In this document: in pieces, positions 44,458 through 53,893 of the stretch
Layout of the letters: the number at the start of each line of letters is the position of its first letter
How positions within the stretch are numbered: position 1 is the first letter of the stretch
Assembly: GCF_004025585.1 (NCBI RefSeq)
Contig: NZ_QTZO01000002.1
Location: forward strand, 124,001 to 188,000
Origin: Pseudodesulfovibrio sp. S3
GTDB lineage: Bacteria > Desulfobacterota > Desulfovibrionia > Desulfovibrionales > Desulfovibrionaceae
Reading direction: 5' to 3'
DNA length: 64,000 nt
The notes under the pieces: generated by a model
Told to the model about the DNA's origin: nothing
Databases searched by the model: none
Seen by the model: the letters and a program-made list of their open reading frames with translations, nothing else
Program-made: the position numbers and the translations under genes

Positions 44458-45284
44458 TCATGTTTTTGTTAATGGCCGTTGTCACCATCTGTATATGGGT
44501 AATAGTTGGAACAATGTTTGTCTATATAGCCGTGCCAACCATAGCTGTTGCTGCAATAATACTATTTTTTTATGCAAGTCACTACAAGTCATATGCGTAC
44601 AAATGCAGTGCCATGTTTTTTATCAACCTATTTTTATCGCCACTATATATTGTTCTAGTGTCAATAGTTGCTTCTTTTTTATTGTCATCCACACTCGTAT
44701 ACAACATAGGCTTTGATGTCCAAACTCCTGACGGAATAGTATCCATTGCCAACGAGGTGACAGTGGTAGATAGGATCAACCCTATCAGGAGTCTGAAAAA
44801 GTATTACAGCGGGTACTCATCGGTTCAAGGTAACTCCAACTACTTAAAATTAAATAACAACAAAATTCTTATCACTTCCCTGTCTCCCCTCGGGTCAAAT
44901 ACAATATCCTTCCTACAGATTATGCCGAAATGGATTCGGCAAGCTGACGTTCAAATTAAAACTGAAAATGGAATTTTGAAGTATATGATTCCTGCCAACA
45001 AAACACCCGTAATGGTGTTTCTTGATGACGTAGGGAATCCACAAACCATAACGATAGTTACACGTGACTCTTTCCCCAAAATCGTTGGGCCGGGATATTC
45101 ACTAATTGGCGCATGGATAACGTTTGATGATATAGAGTTTAAAAATTCACTCAGTGTTGATGAATTGTGGAATTTGAATAGTGCATCACAAACACAAACT
45201 CATCTCACTTTGAAATCACTAGATATACCACAGGATCGTTTTAGCATTCATTGGGAAAGCGCTCCCTCGTTTTTACGTATATAA
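44454..45284 (+). CDS. Membrane protein preceding the RTX gene
   Basis: 276 residues from GTG 44454 (ATG 44460 is an alternative). Two to three hydrophobic segments occupy the first ~85 residues (MAVVTICIWVIVGTMFVYIA, VPTIAVAAIILFFY, LYIVLVSIVASFLL), followed by a soluble domain of about 190 residues with many beta-type stretches. The family is not recognised. It ends 20 bases before the RTX protein start on the same strand, so it is probably part of the secretion operon; a role as assembly factor, regulator or immunity protein for the exported RTX protein is possible but unproven. It is AT-richer than the genes after it. Confidence 0.55.
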   Translation: MIMFLLMAVVTICIWVIVGTMFVYIAVPTIAVAAIILFFYASHYKSYAYKCSAMFFINLFLSPLYIVLVSIVASFLLSSTLVYNIGFDVQTPDGIVSIANEVTVVDRINPIRSLKKYYSGYSSVQGNSNYLKLNNNKILITSLSPLGSNTISFLQIMPKWIRQADVQIKTENGILKYMIPANKTPVMVFLDDVGNPQTITIVTRDSFPKIVGPGYSLIGAWITFDDIEFKNSLSVDELWNLNSASQTQTHLTLKSLDIPQDRFSIHWESAPSFLRI

Positions 45285-45304
45285 CTAGCAACACGGAGAC
45301 CTCC

Positions 45305-48300
45305 ATGGCATTCAATGATGTTGTAATGAGAGCTATCCTTGCCCTTGATGCTTATAATCGTGGAACTGATGCGAAGGTAAAAGTCGATGGCTACCAAATT
45401 GGTAATGCCGCATTAGGTCTTAACTCAAACAACTATTCATATCCTTCTGGTTTTTTTGCACAATCATATGATTTGAATGGCACAACGATCATATCATATC
45501 GCGGCACAGACAGCTTTTTCGACATCTTTAGCGGCTGGCCCACCGGTGTTGGTGATGCAGATACATCTCAAGCAACCTTAGGTATTAAATTCTACAACGA
45601 GTTAATTGGCAACAGCGACCCTAGAACAGCAAACGTAGAACTTGTAGGCCACTCGATGGGCGGAGGAGTGGCCGGTTATGTTGCAAGTTTCTATGGGAAA
45701 ACGGCAACGATTTTTGACAACATGGCATTTGAATCAGCCGTGATAAATGCTCACGCCTATGCCCTAGCGCATTTCAACAACACCCCATACAGAACGGCAG
45801 ATGAACAATACAGGGATGAAATGTTGTATGATACCATATATGGCAACACTGTACCTTACAATCCGATCTTCGGCAGCTCTAGCTCTATCAGTGCCTATGC
45901 CGCAAGTGGCGAAGTCTTAGAACTAAACCGGCTACTCCAAGAAACTCCTGTCACAACGATTGAAGATGACATCTGGGGCCCTCTGGACTCACACGACCAA
46001 GCACTTCTCACCATACTTCTCTACGGTGAAAGCGAAGCGGAAGAATGGAAGAGATTTAGAGAGTACCTTACACCCCACTTATTCGACAGCGACATAGCCC
46101 AGGCAACCTATGCATCCACAATAGCTAACGGGGGCACTTCTGCAGACGCTGCAATGCGGCATGCAATAGCTTATTCTTCTATAGATGATGGAGCAAAGCC
46201 GTTCGGGAAATCAGGGATAAGAGCCCTCTATAATGACGCTTGCGATATTGGTAAAATCATAAATGAAGGCGCTTCCGCCATCATTGACATTTCAAAGGAC
46301 CCCATTGGCAAAGCGGTTGTTCAATTTGCCGGTCAAATCGCTGTTGCCAAAATATCCGATGATGCGATGGAAGAAGGAATTTTAACTCTCTCTGAGGATG
46401 AACAAACACTTATTCTGGATTTATCTGATAATCTTTGGAAAAACAACGTAGAAGGAGCGATACCTAATATTGTTGCTGAAGCGGAGATGAAATCGCAATA
46501 TTACGCCATGATGGGGAGTAGTCTGGGCCTTCCTGGTGACATTCGCACAGCAATGACTAAACTGTGGGGCAAAGCAGACTCCTCAGTAATCGATAGGCTT
46601 GCATATAAAGTCCAGGACGGAAAAATCGATGCGAGGATTGACGAACGAGAATACGCCCCAAGCTCCGAACGACCTGACAGGAAAGTAACTCTTTTTGCTG
46701 CCGCCCAGGACCCAGCTCGTGTCTTCGGCCATTCTGGGGATGATCTGCTTTATGGCTCTTCTGGGGATGACACTCTTTACGGACTCGACGGAGATGACCT
46801 GCTTCGCGGTGGAGATGGAGATGACGAACTCTATGGTGGTTACGGCAACGACTACCTCATCGGAGGCGCAGGCAATGACACACTGATCGATTTGTCAGGC
46901 AACGACACCCTTGACGGAGGTGCTGGCGATGACCTGATAATAGGCCTCGAAGGACTCAGCACCCTCATTGGTGGGGCTGGCAACGACACAATAACAGGCG
47001 CAACCGGAAACCTTATCGAAGCCGTCGGTGAAGGCATTGATACGATCTATCACGGCAAGGGGCTTGGCATAAAAGCTGGCAGCGAGGATTATATAAGTAT
47101 ATACGGGCATAAATTGTTTGGCGCCTTTGCTCAAGGAACTGATGTAACTGACTGTAACGTTGCATTCGACTGTTCCGGAGCGATCCGATATATGAAAAAT
47201 AAAGACAATGAAGTCATTATAGAAAATGTGCTAGGCTGGCAGACATTCCTCCTCAATTACGATGGCGGTCCCGGCATTCCCAACCCTACAGCACATGTGA
47301 CTGTTGGCCAAATGAAATGGAAAGCTTTCAAGCTTATCGACTATTCTTATGCAGAGATAGGCACCACTATTACCGAATCTGTATGCAAAATATTGGATTT
47401 GGGCATTCAGACTTTAACAGGTGAACCTAGCGGCGCAACAGATCCGCTGGTTCTGGATCTCGACGGTGATGGCCTGGAACTTAACGGGCTGGCATTCGGC
47501 ACATCCCCCTATTTCGATATGGATGGAGACAACTTCGCTGAAAGTACAGGCTGGGTGCGGGGTGACGACGGCCTTCTCGTCCACGACGCAAACGGCGATG
47601 GACAGATCAACGACATCTCGGAATTGTTTGGTGATGAGAATACCAGTGGGTTTGATGCCTTGTCATCCTTTGATTCTAACGGCGATATGGTTGTCGACGC
47701 ATTGGATACGAATTTCAACGCTCTGCAAATATGGCGAGACCTTGATGGCGATGGGGTTACCGACGAAGGAGAACTTTTCTCCTTGTCCGAAGCAGGTGTT
47801 CAGTCCATCAGCCTGGAAAACACTGAAAGCGACACCGACAACAACGGCCATACGATTTCCAGCGTCGGCACCTTCACAAGGACCGACGGAACCACGGGTG
47901 AAATCTGCAATGTCGATTTTGTAAACAACGATTTTGACACTAAATACCTGGGGGATAGCACTGTCAGTGTAGAAGCAGAGGCCCAACCAGATTTGAAGGG
48001 GCAAGGCGTACTGGCGAGTCTGCGGATATCAATGACCCAAGACCCGGATCTACTCTCGACCATCCAAGCCATTTCACAAGCTGCTCCGACGACACTGGAA
48101 GGCATACGGCAGATGATCATTCCCGTCCTGCGCGCTTGGGCAGGTGACCACGATTCCGGTGTCAGTTCCATTCCCTATCTTTATACCGTCAATGGAGACA
48201 GCTCCATTGAGATTCGAGATATGGCCATATACAACTCCTCCAACGATTCATGGTCCCTACAGAGCGGACGAGATATCGTAGATGGAAACGGAGACATCAT

Positions 48301-51300
48301 AGAGAACCCCACCCTAGCGGATATCCAGGCCATGTCTTTCTCCTGGGAGGATGCAGCCTGGGATACTTTCGCCAGCAGCGACATAGCCTTTCTTGAGCAA
48401 TATGTGGGCGAAGACCTGCCGATCACACCTGAGAATCTGCTTATGCCAGGCGCTGGAAGTGCCATCGAAGGATATCTGGAACTGCTCTATGATTTTCAGA
48501 TATCGCTAGGTGTTGCCTTCGCCGTCCAGGGAGGGCTTTCCGACTTCTTTGAAGACATTGTTTATGATGTGGAAAAAGGGCGTTACTCGTCCGTAAACGA
48601 ATATCAACTCACTCCGCTGTATGAAAATATTCTGAATGCCAGCCCCCAAACTGATGCTGGAGCGGCCACGACATACATAGATAACTGGGTGCCTATTCTG
48701 CATATATTTCTTCAGCGCTTTTCTCGAGGCGCGTCGAATCTTGCCAACACGTACAGCTTTCTCTTCAGCAACTTAGTAGGGGCTTACGAAAACGTCGGGC
48801 ACGGTGTGCTTTCGATCAGTGAGGCCGCATCCGCGTTGACCATACCGCACATTATTGAAGGGACTGGCGAACTCGTCGGCACTAACGAAAACGACATCTT
48901 CTACATGGGGCCTGGTGATCAGATCGCCATAGGCGGCCTCGGGCCGGATGCCTATGTCTTCGGTTCCAACTTCGGACATGATATCATTGATGACAGAGAA
49001 CCGGCACCCGGAGGAGATGATTTCGATGCCATCAGGTTCGCCACCTACAAGTCCGATGAAATCTCCGCAGAGCGGGACGGGAATGATTTAATCCTTACGG
49101 TTACGGCAACAGGCGACTCAGTGCGCATAGTCGAGCAATTCCTGCGTAAACGCCCTGGGCTGATGGGCGGATATATAGATGAAGACAGAGGGGTGAATGA
49201 AATCGTTTTTGCTGACGGCGTGGTATGGGATAATCTGGAAATGGCCCGTCAAGTCTGCGATCCGCAAGATGGAGACCAAGTATATATAGGCACCCGGAGC
49301 ACCGATTTTCTGGACGGAGGCGCAGGCAATGACACCCTTTCGGGTAAAGACTCTTTAGATGTGTATAGATTTGGCATCGGGTCAGGCAATGACGTCATCC
49401 ATGATCAAATGGAATCCCTCCTCCTCCTTGATGAGGATTACATTGAGTTTGGTGAGGGGGTTACCTTTAATGACCTCATTTTTGAAAGAGATGGTGATTC
49501 TGATGATTTGCTCATTCGTATTAATGGAACGGATGATAGCCTTACCATCACGGGACAGTTCAATGCGTCGAACACAGAAGTTTTCGGCATGTTCTGGCCT
49601 GACCGGATAGAGAATCTCGCTTTTTCCAACGGAACCACCATGCGGTGGTACGAAGTCATGCATGATTTGATTCAAAAAGCAAAAACCGACGGGGATGACG
49701 AAATATTTGGCTTCCATTTTCAGGACACCCTGGATGGTGGTGCCGGCAACGACACACTCCATGGCGGCAATGACGGCGACACCTACATTTTCGGACGCGG
49801 CTACGGTCAGGATGTGGTCAACGACTACCACAGCGATATCCTGACTGTAACCCCAGACACAGTGCTCTTCAAAGAAGGTATCACCCCCGAAGATATCCAC
49901 TTGTCGCGAGATGGGGCATCGAGTGATCTGACCATCTCCATTGAAGGGGATGATGGTTCATTGACTATCATCGACCAATTCGATGCAGACGTGATGGGAC
50001 CATTCGGAACACAGTGGCTTAATCGGATCGAGACATTCAAATTCCAGGACACGGCCGAGACGGTTTGGACGTGGACCGATATTATGGACAAGCTGATCGC
50101 TGAATCCTCGACCGATGGCGACGACGAAATTCATGGCTTCCACCGTTCTGATGTCTTGGATGGCGGAGCGGGCAATGACACCCTCATGGGGGGGGATTTA
50201 AGCGATATTTACAAGTACGGCATAGGCTCAGGTAATGACCTTATCCGGGATATCATCACAACGATTTTAGCTGAAGATAATGACAGAGTTGAGTTCGGCC
50301 CAGGAATCACACTGGCAGACCTTACAGTACATAATGCTGATGAAGGTAATGACTTGGTGATTACAATCAACAGTACCGGCGAAACCCTGACCATTGACGA
50401 TCAGTTCAAGCTGACAGGCGTGAGTTCAATGGATAACAGAATCGAAGAGTTTCACTTCGACGATGGAACAATCATGTACTCGCATGAATTCGGAAGGCTC
50501 ACAACAATCGGAACCGCCGGGGATGATATAATCTATGGCTCCAACTGCTATGACACTCTTATTGGTGGCGCTGGTAATGATACACTGATCGGCAAAAGTT
50601 ATAGCGATATATATATGATTGGTGCTGGCTCAGGTCATGATGTGATTCAGGAAAGCGTTAGAAACATTATTCATCCAGACACCGATATAGTCAAGTTTGG
50701 TGAAGGGATTACCCCAGGCGATGTCATAGCCTCTCGTTCTGGCGATAATTTAGTTCTTACCATCAATGGCGCCGATAGTCTGACTGTTGAAGACTGCTTT
50801 TTTACGGAGTCTAAAGAGATAGAGGAGTTCCACTTTGAAGATGGGACAATTTGGACCCTCAGCGACGTGCAAGGCATGATTCTCATCGGCACCGACGGTG
50901 ATGACAGCCTCATCGGCTTCGACGGAAGAAGCGATATCCTTGACGGCGGTCTGGGCAACGACACTCTTAAAGGCGAAGGGGCTGCGGACACGTATGTTTT
51001 CAATGTCGGATACGGGCAGGATGTTATCCATGAGAACGCAAGAATCACGGTGGATTCGATTAAGGATAAAGTGCTGTTTGGGGATGGAATAACGGCCGAT
51101 AACATCGTGCTTTCACGGTCCGACGATGACCTGATTTTTTCGATCGCGGGGACTTCCGATCAACTGACGATACAACAGCAATTTTTCACAGAGGGATATG
51201 AGGTGGAAGAATTCCACTTCAGTAATGGGACCATTTGGACCATGGACGATGTGCAGGCTATGCTGCTCGCTGGCACCGACGGGGAGGATACCCTCATCGG

Positions 51301-53887
51301 CTTCAATGACAGAAGTGACGTTCTGGATGGAGGCCTTGGCAACGATCGGCTTGAAGGCAAAGGATATGCGGATACATATATTTTTGATGTTGGATACGGC
51401 CAGGACGTAATAAGAGATTACCCTCAGATCTTGTCTGATACTATTAAGGATAAAGTTGTTTTTGGTGCAGGGGTAACCACAGAGAACATAATACTCTCCC
51501 AATCCGACGGAGATTTAATTATCTCAATAGCAGGCACCTCTGACCAACTTACAATCGAAGACACACTGAACAGCAGTGTATACAGAGTGGAAGAGTATCA
51601 CTTCGCTGATGGGACGGTCTGGACTCTCGATGATGTCGTGACAATTCTGGAGAACACGGTTCCGCCCCTTGTCCCGACCCACGTCGGGACATCTGGAAAT
51701 GATACCATCAACGGAACATCCGGGGATGACATCATCCAAGGTGGCACGGGCAACGATTACACAACTGGCGGCTATGGGAAAGATCTCTACCTGTTCAATC
51801 TGGGTGACGGCCAGGACGTAATCTACGATAGTGGCATGAATGGCGAAGTGGATACCCTTGTCCTAGGTACGGGATTGACTGTCGCCGACGTGATTGTCAC
51901 CCACTCCACCAGCGATGTCGATGACGTCACGCTGACATTTTCCTCCGAAGATTCAATCCTGCTGGACGAACAGGACTACGGATATGGAAAGGGGATCGAT
52001 CGGGTGGAGTTTGCCGACGGCACCGTGTGGACAAAGACCGACATAGCCCAAGCGTATTTTACCCAGACGAACACCGCAGGGAATGACTCCATTATTGGCT
52101 TCGATCTGCTTGACGACACCATCTATTGCGGTCTCGGCAATGACAGCCTCCGTGGAGGGTATGGTGAAGATACATACGTGTTCAACCTCGGCGACGGCCA
52201 GGACGACATTTACGATCACGGTATGAACGGTGAGATGGATACGCTTGTCCTGGGGGCTGGATTGACCGTTGCCGATGTGGTTGTCAGCCATTCCACCAGC
52301 GATGTCGATGACGTCACCCTGACCTTTTCTTCCGGTGATTCGATCCTGCTGAACGAACAAGACTACGGCTACGGGACAGGAATCGATCGTGTAGAGTTTG
52401 CTGATGGTACGGTGTGGACAAAAACCGACATAACTCAGACGTATCTTACCCAGGCAGCCACATCAGGTAATGACACTATCCTCGGCTTCAGAGGCAACGA
52501 CACAATCAGCGGGGGCGCGGGGGATGATTACGTCCGAGGTGGATCCGGATCAGACACATACCATTTCAACCTTGGCGATGGTCAGGACAATATCTATGAC
52601 TACGGTTCTTCTAGCGACAGTGACAGATTGGTATTCGGGGTAGGCATTGCCATAACTGACGTTGCGCTTATTCGCACCACGACCGATACGGATGACCTAT
52701 TACTCCAACTTTCATCCGGAGACTCAGTACTCTTAAACGAGCAGGACTTCGGCACTACCAGTGGTATTGAACACATCGAGTTTGCTGATGGTACCGACTG
52801 GAGTTACGCTGATATCCAATCCGCATACTTTGATCAGGCCGCCACATCGGGGAATGACTATGTCATAGGCTTCAAAGATGCCGATGACATTCGGGGAGGA
52901 GCAGGCAATGACACACTGGTTGGAGGGCATGGATCGGACACCTATCATTTCGGCATCGGCGACACCTATGCCCTTATTTACGACAACGGCTCGTCTTCCG
53001 AAACAGATGTCCTTGTATTGGGAACAGGGATAGAGACCACTGACGTTGCCGTCACGTGGGACGGTGCCGATGCGGACGACATCATTCTTCAGTTGACGTC
53101 AGGAGACACCATTTACCTTGATGAGCAAGACTACCTGAGTTCTTTCGGAATTGAACAGGTCGTGTTCGAAGATGGTACCGTCTGGTCTAAATCCGACCTC
53201 GTCTCCATGGCCAATGCGTCCCTGGCTCCCATAATCCTCGATCTGGACGGTGACGGTGTTGAGTTTTCTGCAGACCAGATAGCCTTCGATTTCGACAGTG
53301 ATGGTCTCCAGGAAACTGGTGGGTGGGCTGCTGCAGACGATGGCTTCCTCGTCCTTGACCGCAACAATGACGGGGTGATCACCTCCGGTGACGAGTTGTC
53401 CTTTGTTCAGGACTCAACAAACAGCCTGACAGACTTACAAGGACTGCAAGCGTATGATTCCAACTCAGACGGTTTCCTGACAGCCGAAGACGATGACTAT
53501 GGAAGATTCCAGATTTGGTCAGACAAGAACCAAAACGGCGTGAGCGAAAGCAATGAACTGTTTGGATTAGCTCAGGCCGGGCTGACCTCTCTCGATTTAT
53601 CCGGAATTCCGACAGGTCCTTCCACCCTCGAAACGCCCGGAGCGACAGTGCTAAACACGACCAGCATCAACTGGGCTGACGGAAGCACCACCACAGCCGC
53701 CGACACTATTCTCAAATTTGACCAGGACATTCTGGAAAATCGGGATACATTAATTCAGAGTCAGCTTCAGCTTCTCGTAAACAGCATGTCATCATTTACT
53801 CAAAATGACCCAGGCTCTGTCAACACTCCCTGCATTCTTCCAGATGACGCGACGCCTATGCTCACAGCTGATTGGCAAAGAAGCTAG
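45305..53887 (+). CDS. Giant RTX protein with lipase-like head and self-processing-type module
   Basis: 2860 residues from ATG 45305. Residues ~1-200 look like an alpha/beta-hydrolase with nucleophile elbow GHSMGGG (Ser117). A first RTX block (GGxGxDxLx nonapeptides) lies at ~470-580. At 713-714 an Asp-Pro bond opens DPLVLDLDGDGLE, the motif of FrpC-like self-processing modules, with EF-hand-like loops (DANGDGQIND, DSNGDMVVDA) to ~840. From ~1180 to ~2640 there are about eleven modules of ~110-135 residues, each with DTLDGGAGNDTL-type turns, TYxFxxGxGQD and a beta tail ending in FxDGTxW. A second LDLDGDG module follows at ~2645-2780 but begins Ala-Pro. It is exported by the ABC/adaptor pair encoded next. 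Confidence 0.9.
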   Translation: MAFNDVVMRAILALDAYNRGTDAKVKVDGYQIGNAALGLNSNNYSYPSGFFAQSYDLNGTTIISYRGTDSFFDIFSGWPTGVGDADTSQATLGIKFYNELIGNSDPRTANVELVGHSMGGGVAGYVASFYGKTATIFDNMAFESAVINAHAYALAHFNNTPYRTADEQYRDEMLYDTIYGNTVPYNPIFGSSSSISAYAASGEVLELNRLLQETPVTTIEDDIWGPLDSHDQALLTILLYGESEAEEWKRFREYLTPHLFDSDIAQATYASTIANGGTSADAAMRHAIAYSSIDDGAKPFGKSGIRALYNDACDIGKIINEGASAIIDISKDPIGKAVVQFAGQIAVAKISDDAMEEGILTLSEDEQTLILDLSDNLWKNNVEGAIPNIVAEAEMKSQYYAMMGSSLGLPGDIRTAMTKLWGKADSSVIDRLAYKVQDGKIDARIDEREYAPSSERPDRKVTLFAAAQDPARVFGHSGDDLLYGSSGDDTLYGLDGDDLLRGGDGDDELYGGYGNDYLIGGAGNDTLIDLSGNDTLDGGAGDDLIIGLEGLSTLIGGAGNDTITGATGNLIEAVGEGIDTIYHGKGLGIKAGSEDYISIYGHKLFGAFAQGTDVTDCNVAFDCSGAIRYMKNKDNEVIIENVLGWQTFLLNYDGGPGIPNPTAHVTVGQMKWKAFKLIDYSYAEIGTTITESVCKILDLGIQTLTGEPSGATDPLVLDLDGDGLELNGLAFGTSPYFDMDGDNFAESTGWVRGDDGLLVHDANGDGQINDISELFGDENTSGFDALSSFDSNGDMVVDALDTNFNALQIWRDLDGDGVTDEGELFSLSEAGVQSISLENTESDTDNNGHTISSVGTFTRTDGTTGEICNVDFVNNDFDTKYLGDSTVSVEAEAQPDLKGQGVLASLRISMTQDPDLLSTIQAISQAAPTTLEGIRQMIIPVLRAWAGDHDSGVSSIPYLYTVNGDSSIEIRDMAIYNSSNDSWSLQSGRDIVDGNGDIIENPTLADIQAMSFSWEDAAWDTFASSDIAFLEQYVGEDLPITPENLLMPGAGSAIEGYLELLYDFQISLGVAFAVQGGLSDFFEDIVYDVEKGRYSSVNEYQLTPLYENILNASPQTDAGAATTYIDNWVPILHIFLQRFSRGASNLANTYSFLFSNLVGAYENVGHGVLSISEAASALTIPHIIEGTGELVGTNENDIFYMGPGDQIAIGGLGPDAYVFGSNFGHDIIDDREPAPGGDDFDAIRFATYKSDEISAERDGNDLILTVTATGDSVRIVEQFLRKRPGLMGGYIDEDRGVNEIVFADGVVWDNLEMARQVCDPQDGDQVYIGTRSTDFLDGGAGNDTLSGKDSLDVYRFGIGSGNDVIHDQMESLLLLDEDYIEFGEGVTFNDLIFERDGDSDDLLIRINGTDDSLTITGQFNASNTEVFGMFWPDRIENLAFSNGTTMRWYEVMHDLIQKAKTDGDDEIFGFHFQDTLDGGAGNDTLHGGNDGDTYIFGRGYGQDVVNDYHSDILTVTPDTVLFKEGITPEDIHLSRDGASSDLTISIEGDDGSLTIIDQFDADVMGPFGTQWLNRIETFKFQDTAETVWTWTDIMDKLIAESSTDGDDEIHGFHRSDVLDGGAGNDTLMGGDLSDIYKYGIGSGNDLIRDIITTILAEDNDRVEFGPGITLADLTVHNADEGNDLVITINSTGETLTIDDQFKLTGVSSMDNRIEEFHFDDGTIMYSHEFGRLTTIGTAGDDIIYGSNCYDTLIGGAGNDTLIGKSYSDIYMIGAGSGHDVIQESVRNIIHPDTDIVKFGEGITPGDVIASRSGDNLVLTINGADSLTVEDCFFTESKEIEEFHFEDGTIWTLSDVQGMILIGTDGDDSLIGFDGRSDILDGGLGNDTLKGEGAADTYVFNVGYGQDVIHENARITVDSIKDKVLFGDGITADNIVLSRSDDDLIFSIAGTSDQLTIQQQFFTEGYEVEEFHFSNGTIWTMDDVQAMLLAGTDGEDTLIGFNDRSDVLDGGLGNDRLEGKGYADTYIFDVGYGQDVIRDYPQILSDTIKDKVVFGAGVTTENIILSQSDGDLIISIAGTSDQLTIEDTLNSSVYRVEEYHFADGTVWTLDDVVTILENTVPPLVPTHVGTSGNDTINGTSGDDIIQGGTGNDYTTGGYGKDLYLFNLGDGQDVIYDSGMNGEVDTLVLGTGLTVADVIVTHSTSDVDDVTLTFSSEDSILLDEQDYGYGKGIDRVEFADGTVWTKTDIAQAYFTQTNTAGNDSIIGFDLLDDTIYCGLGNDSLRGGYGEDTYVFNLGDGQDDIYDHGMNGEMDTLVLGAGLTVADVVVSHSTSDVDDVTLTFSSGDSILLNEQDYGYGTGIDRVEFADGTVWTKTDITQTYLTQAATSGNDTILGFRGNDTISGGAGDDYVRGGSGSDTYHFNLGDGQDNIYDYGSSSDSDRLVFGVGIAITDVALIRTTTDTDDLLLQLSSGDSVLLNEQDFGTTSGIEHIEFADGTDWSYADIQSAYFDQAATSGNDYVIGFKDADDIRGGAGNDTLVGGHGSDTYHFGIGDTYALIYDNGSSSETDVLVLGTGIETTDVAVTWDGADADDIILQLTSGDTIYLDEQDYLSSFGIEQVVFEDGTVWSKSDLVSMANASLAPIILDLDGDGVEFSADQIAFDFDSDGLQETGGWAAADDGFLVLDRNNDGVITSGDELSFVQDSTNSLTDLQGLQAYDSNSDGFLTAEDDDYGRFQIWSDKNQNGVSESNELFGLAQAGLTSLDLSGIPTGPSTLETPGATVLNTTSINWADGSTTTAADTILKFDQDILENRDTLIQSQLQLLVNSMSSFTQNDPGSVNTPCILPDDATPMLTADWQRS

Positions 53888-53893
53888 GCCACA

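Noticed and set aside
46700-53100. Tandem DNA repeats or a CRISPR-like array
   Set aside because: The periodicity is protein-level RTX repeats inside one long open frame; there are no identical spaced repeats and no cas genes.
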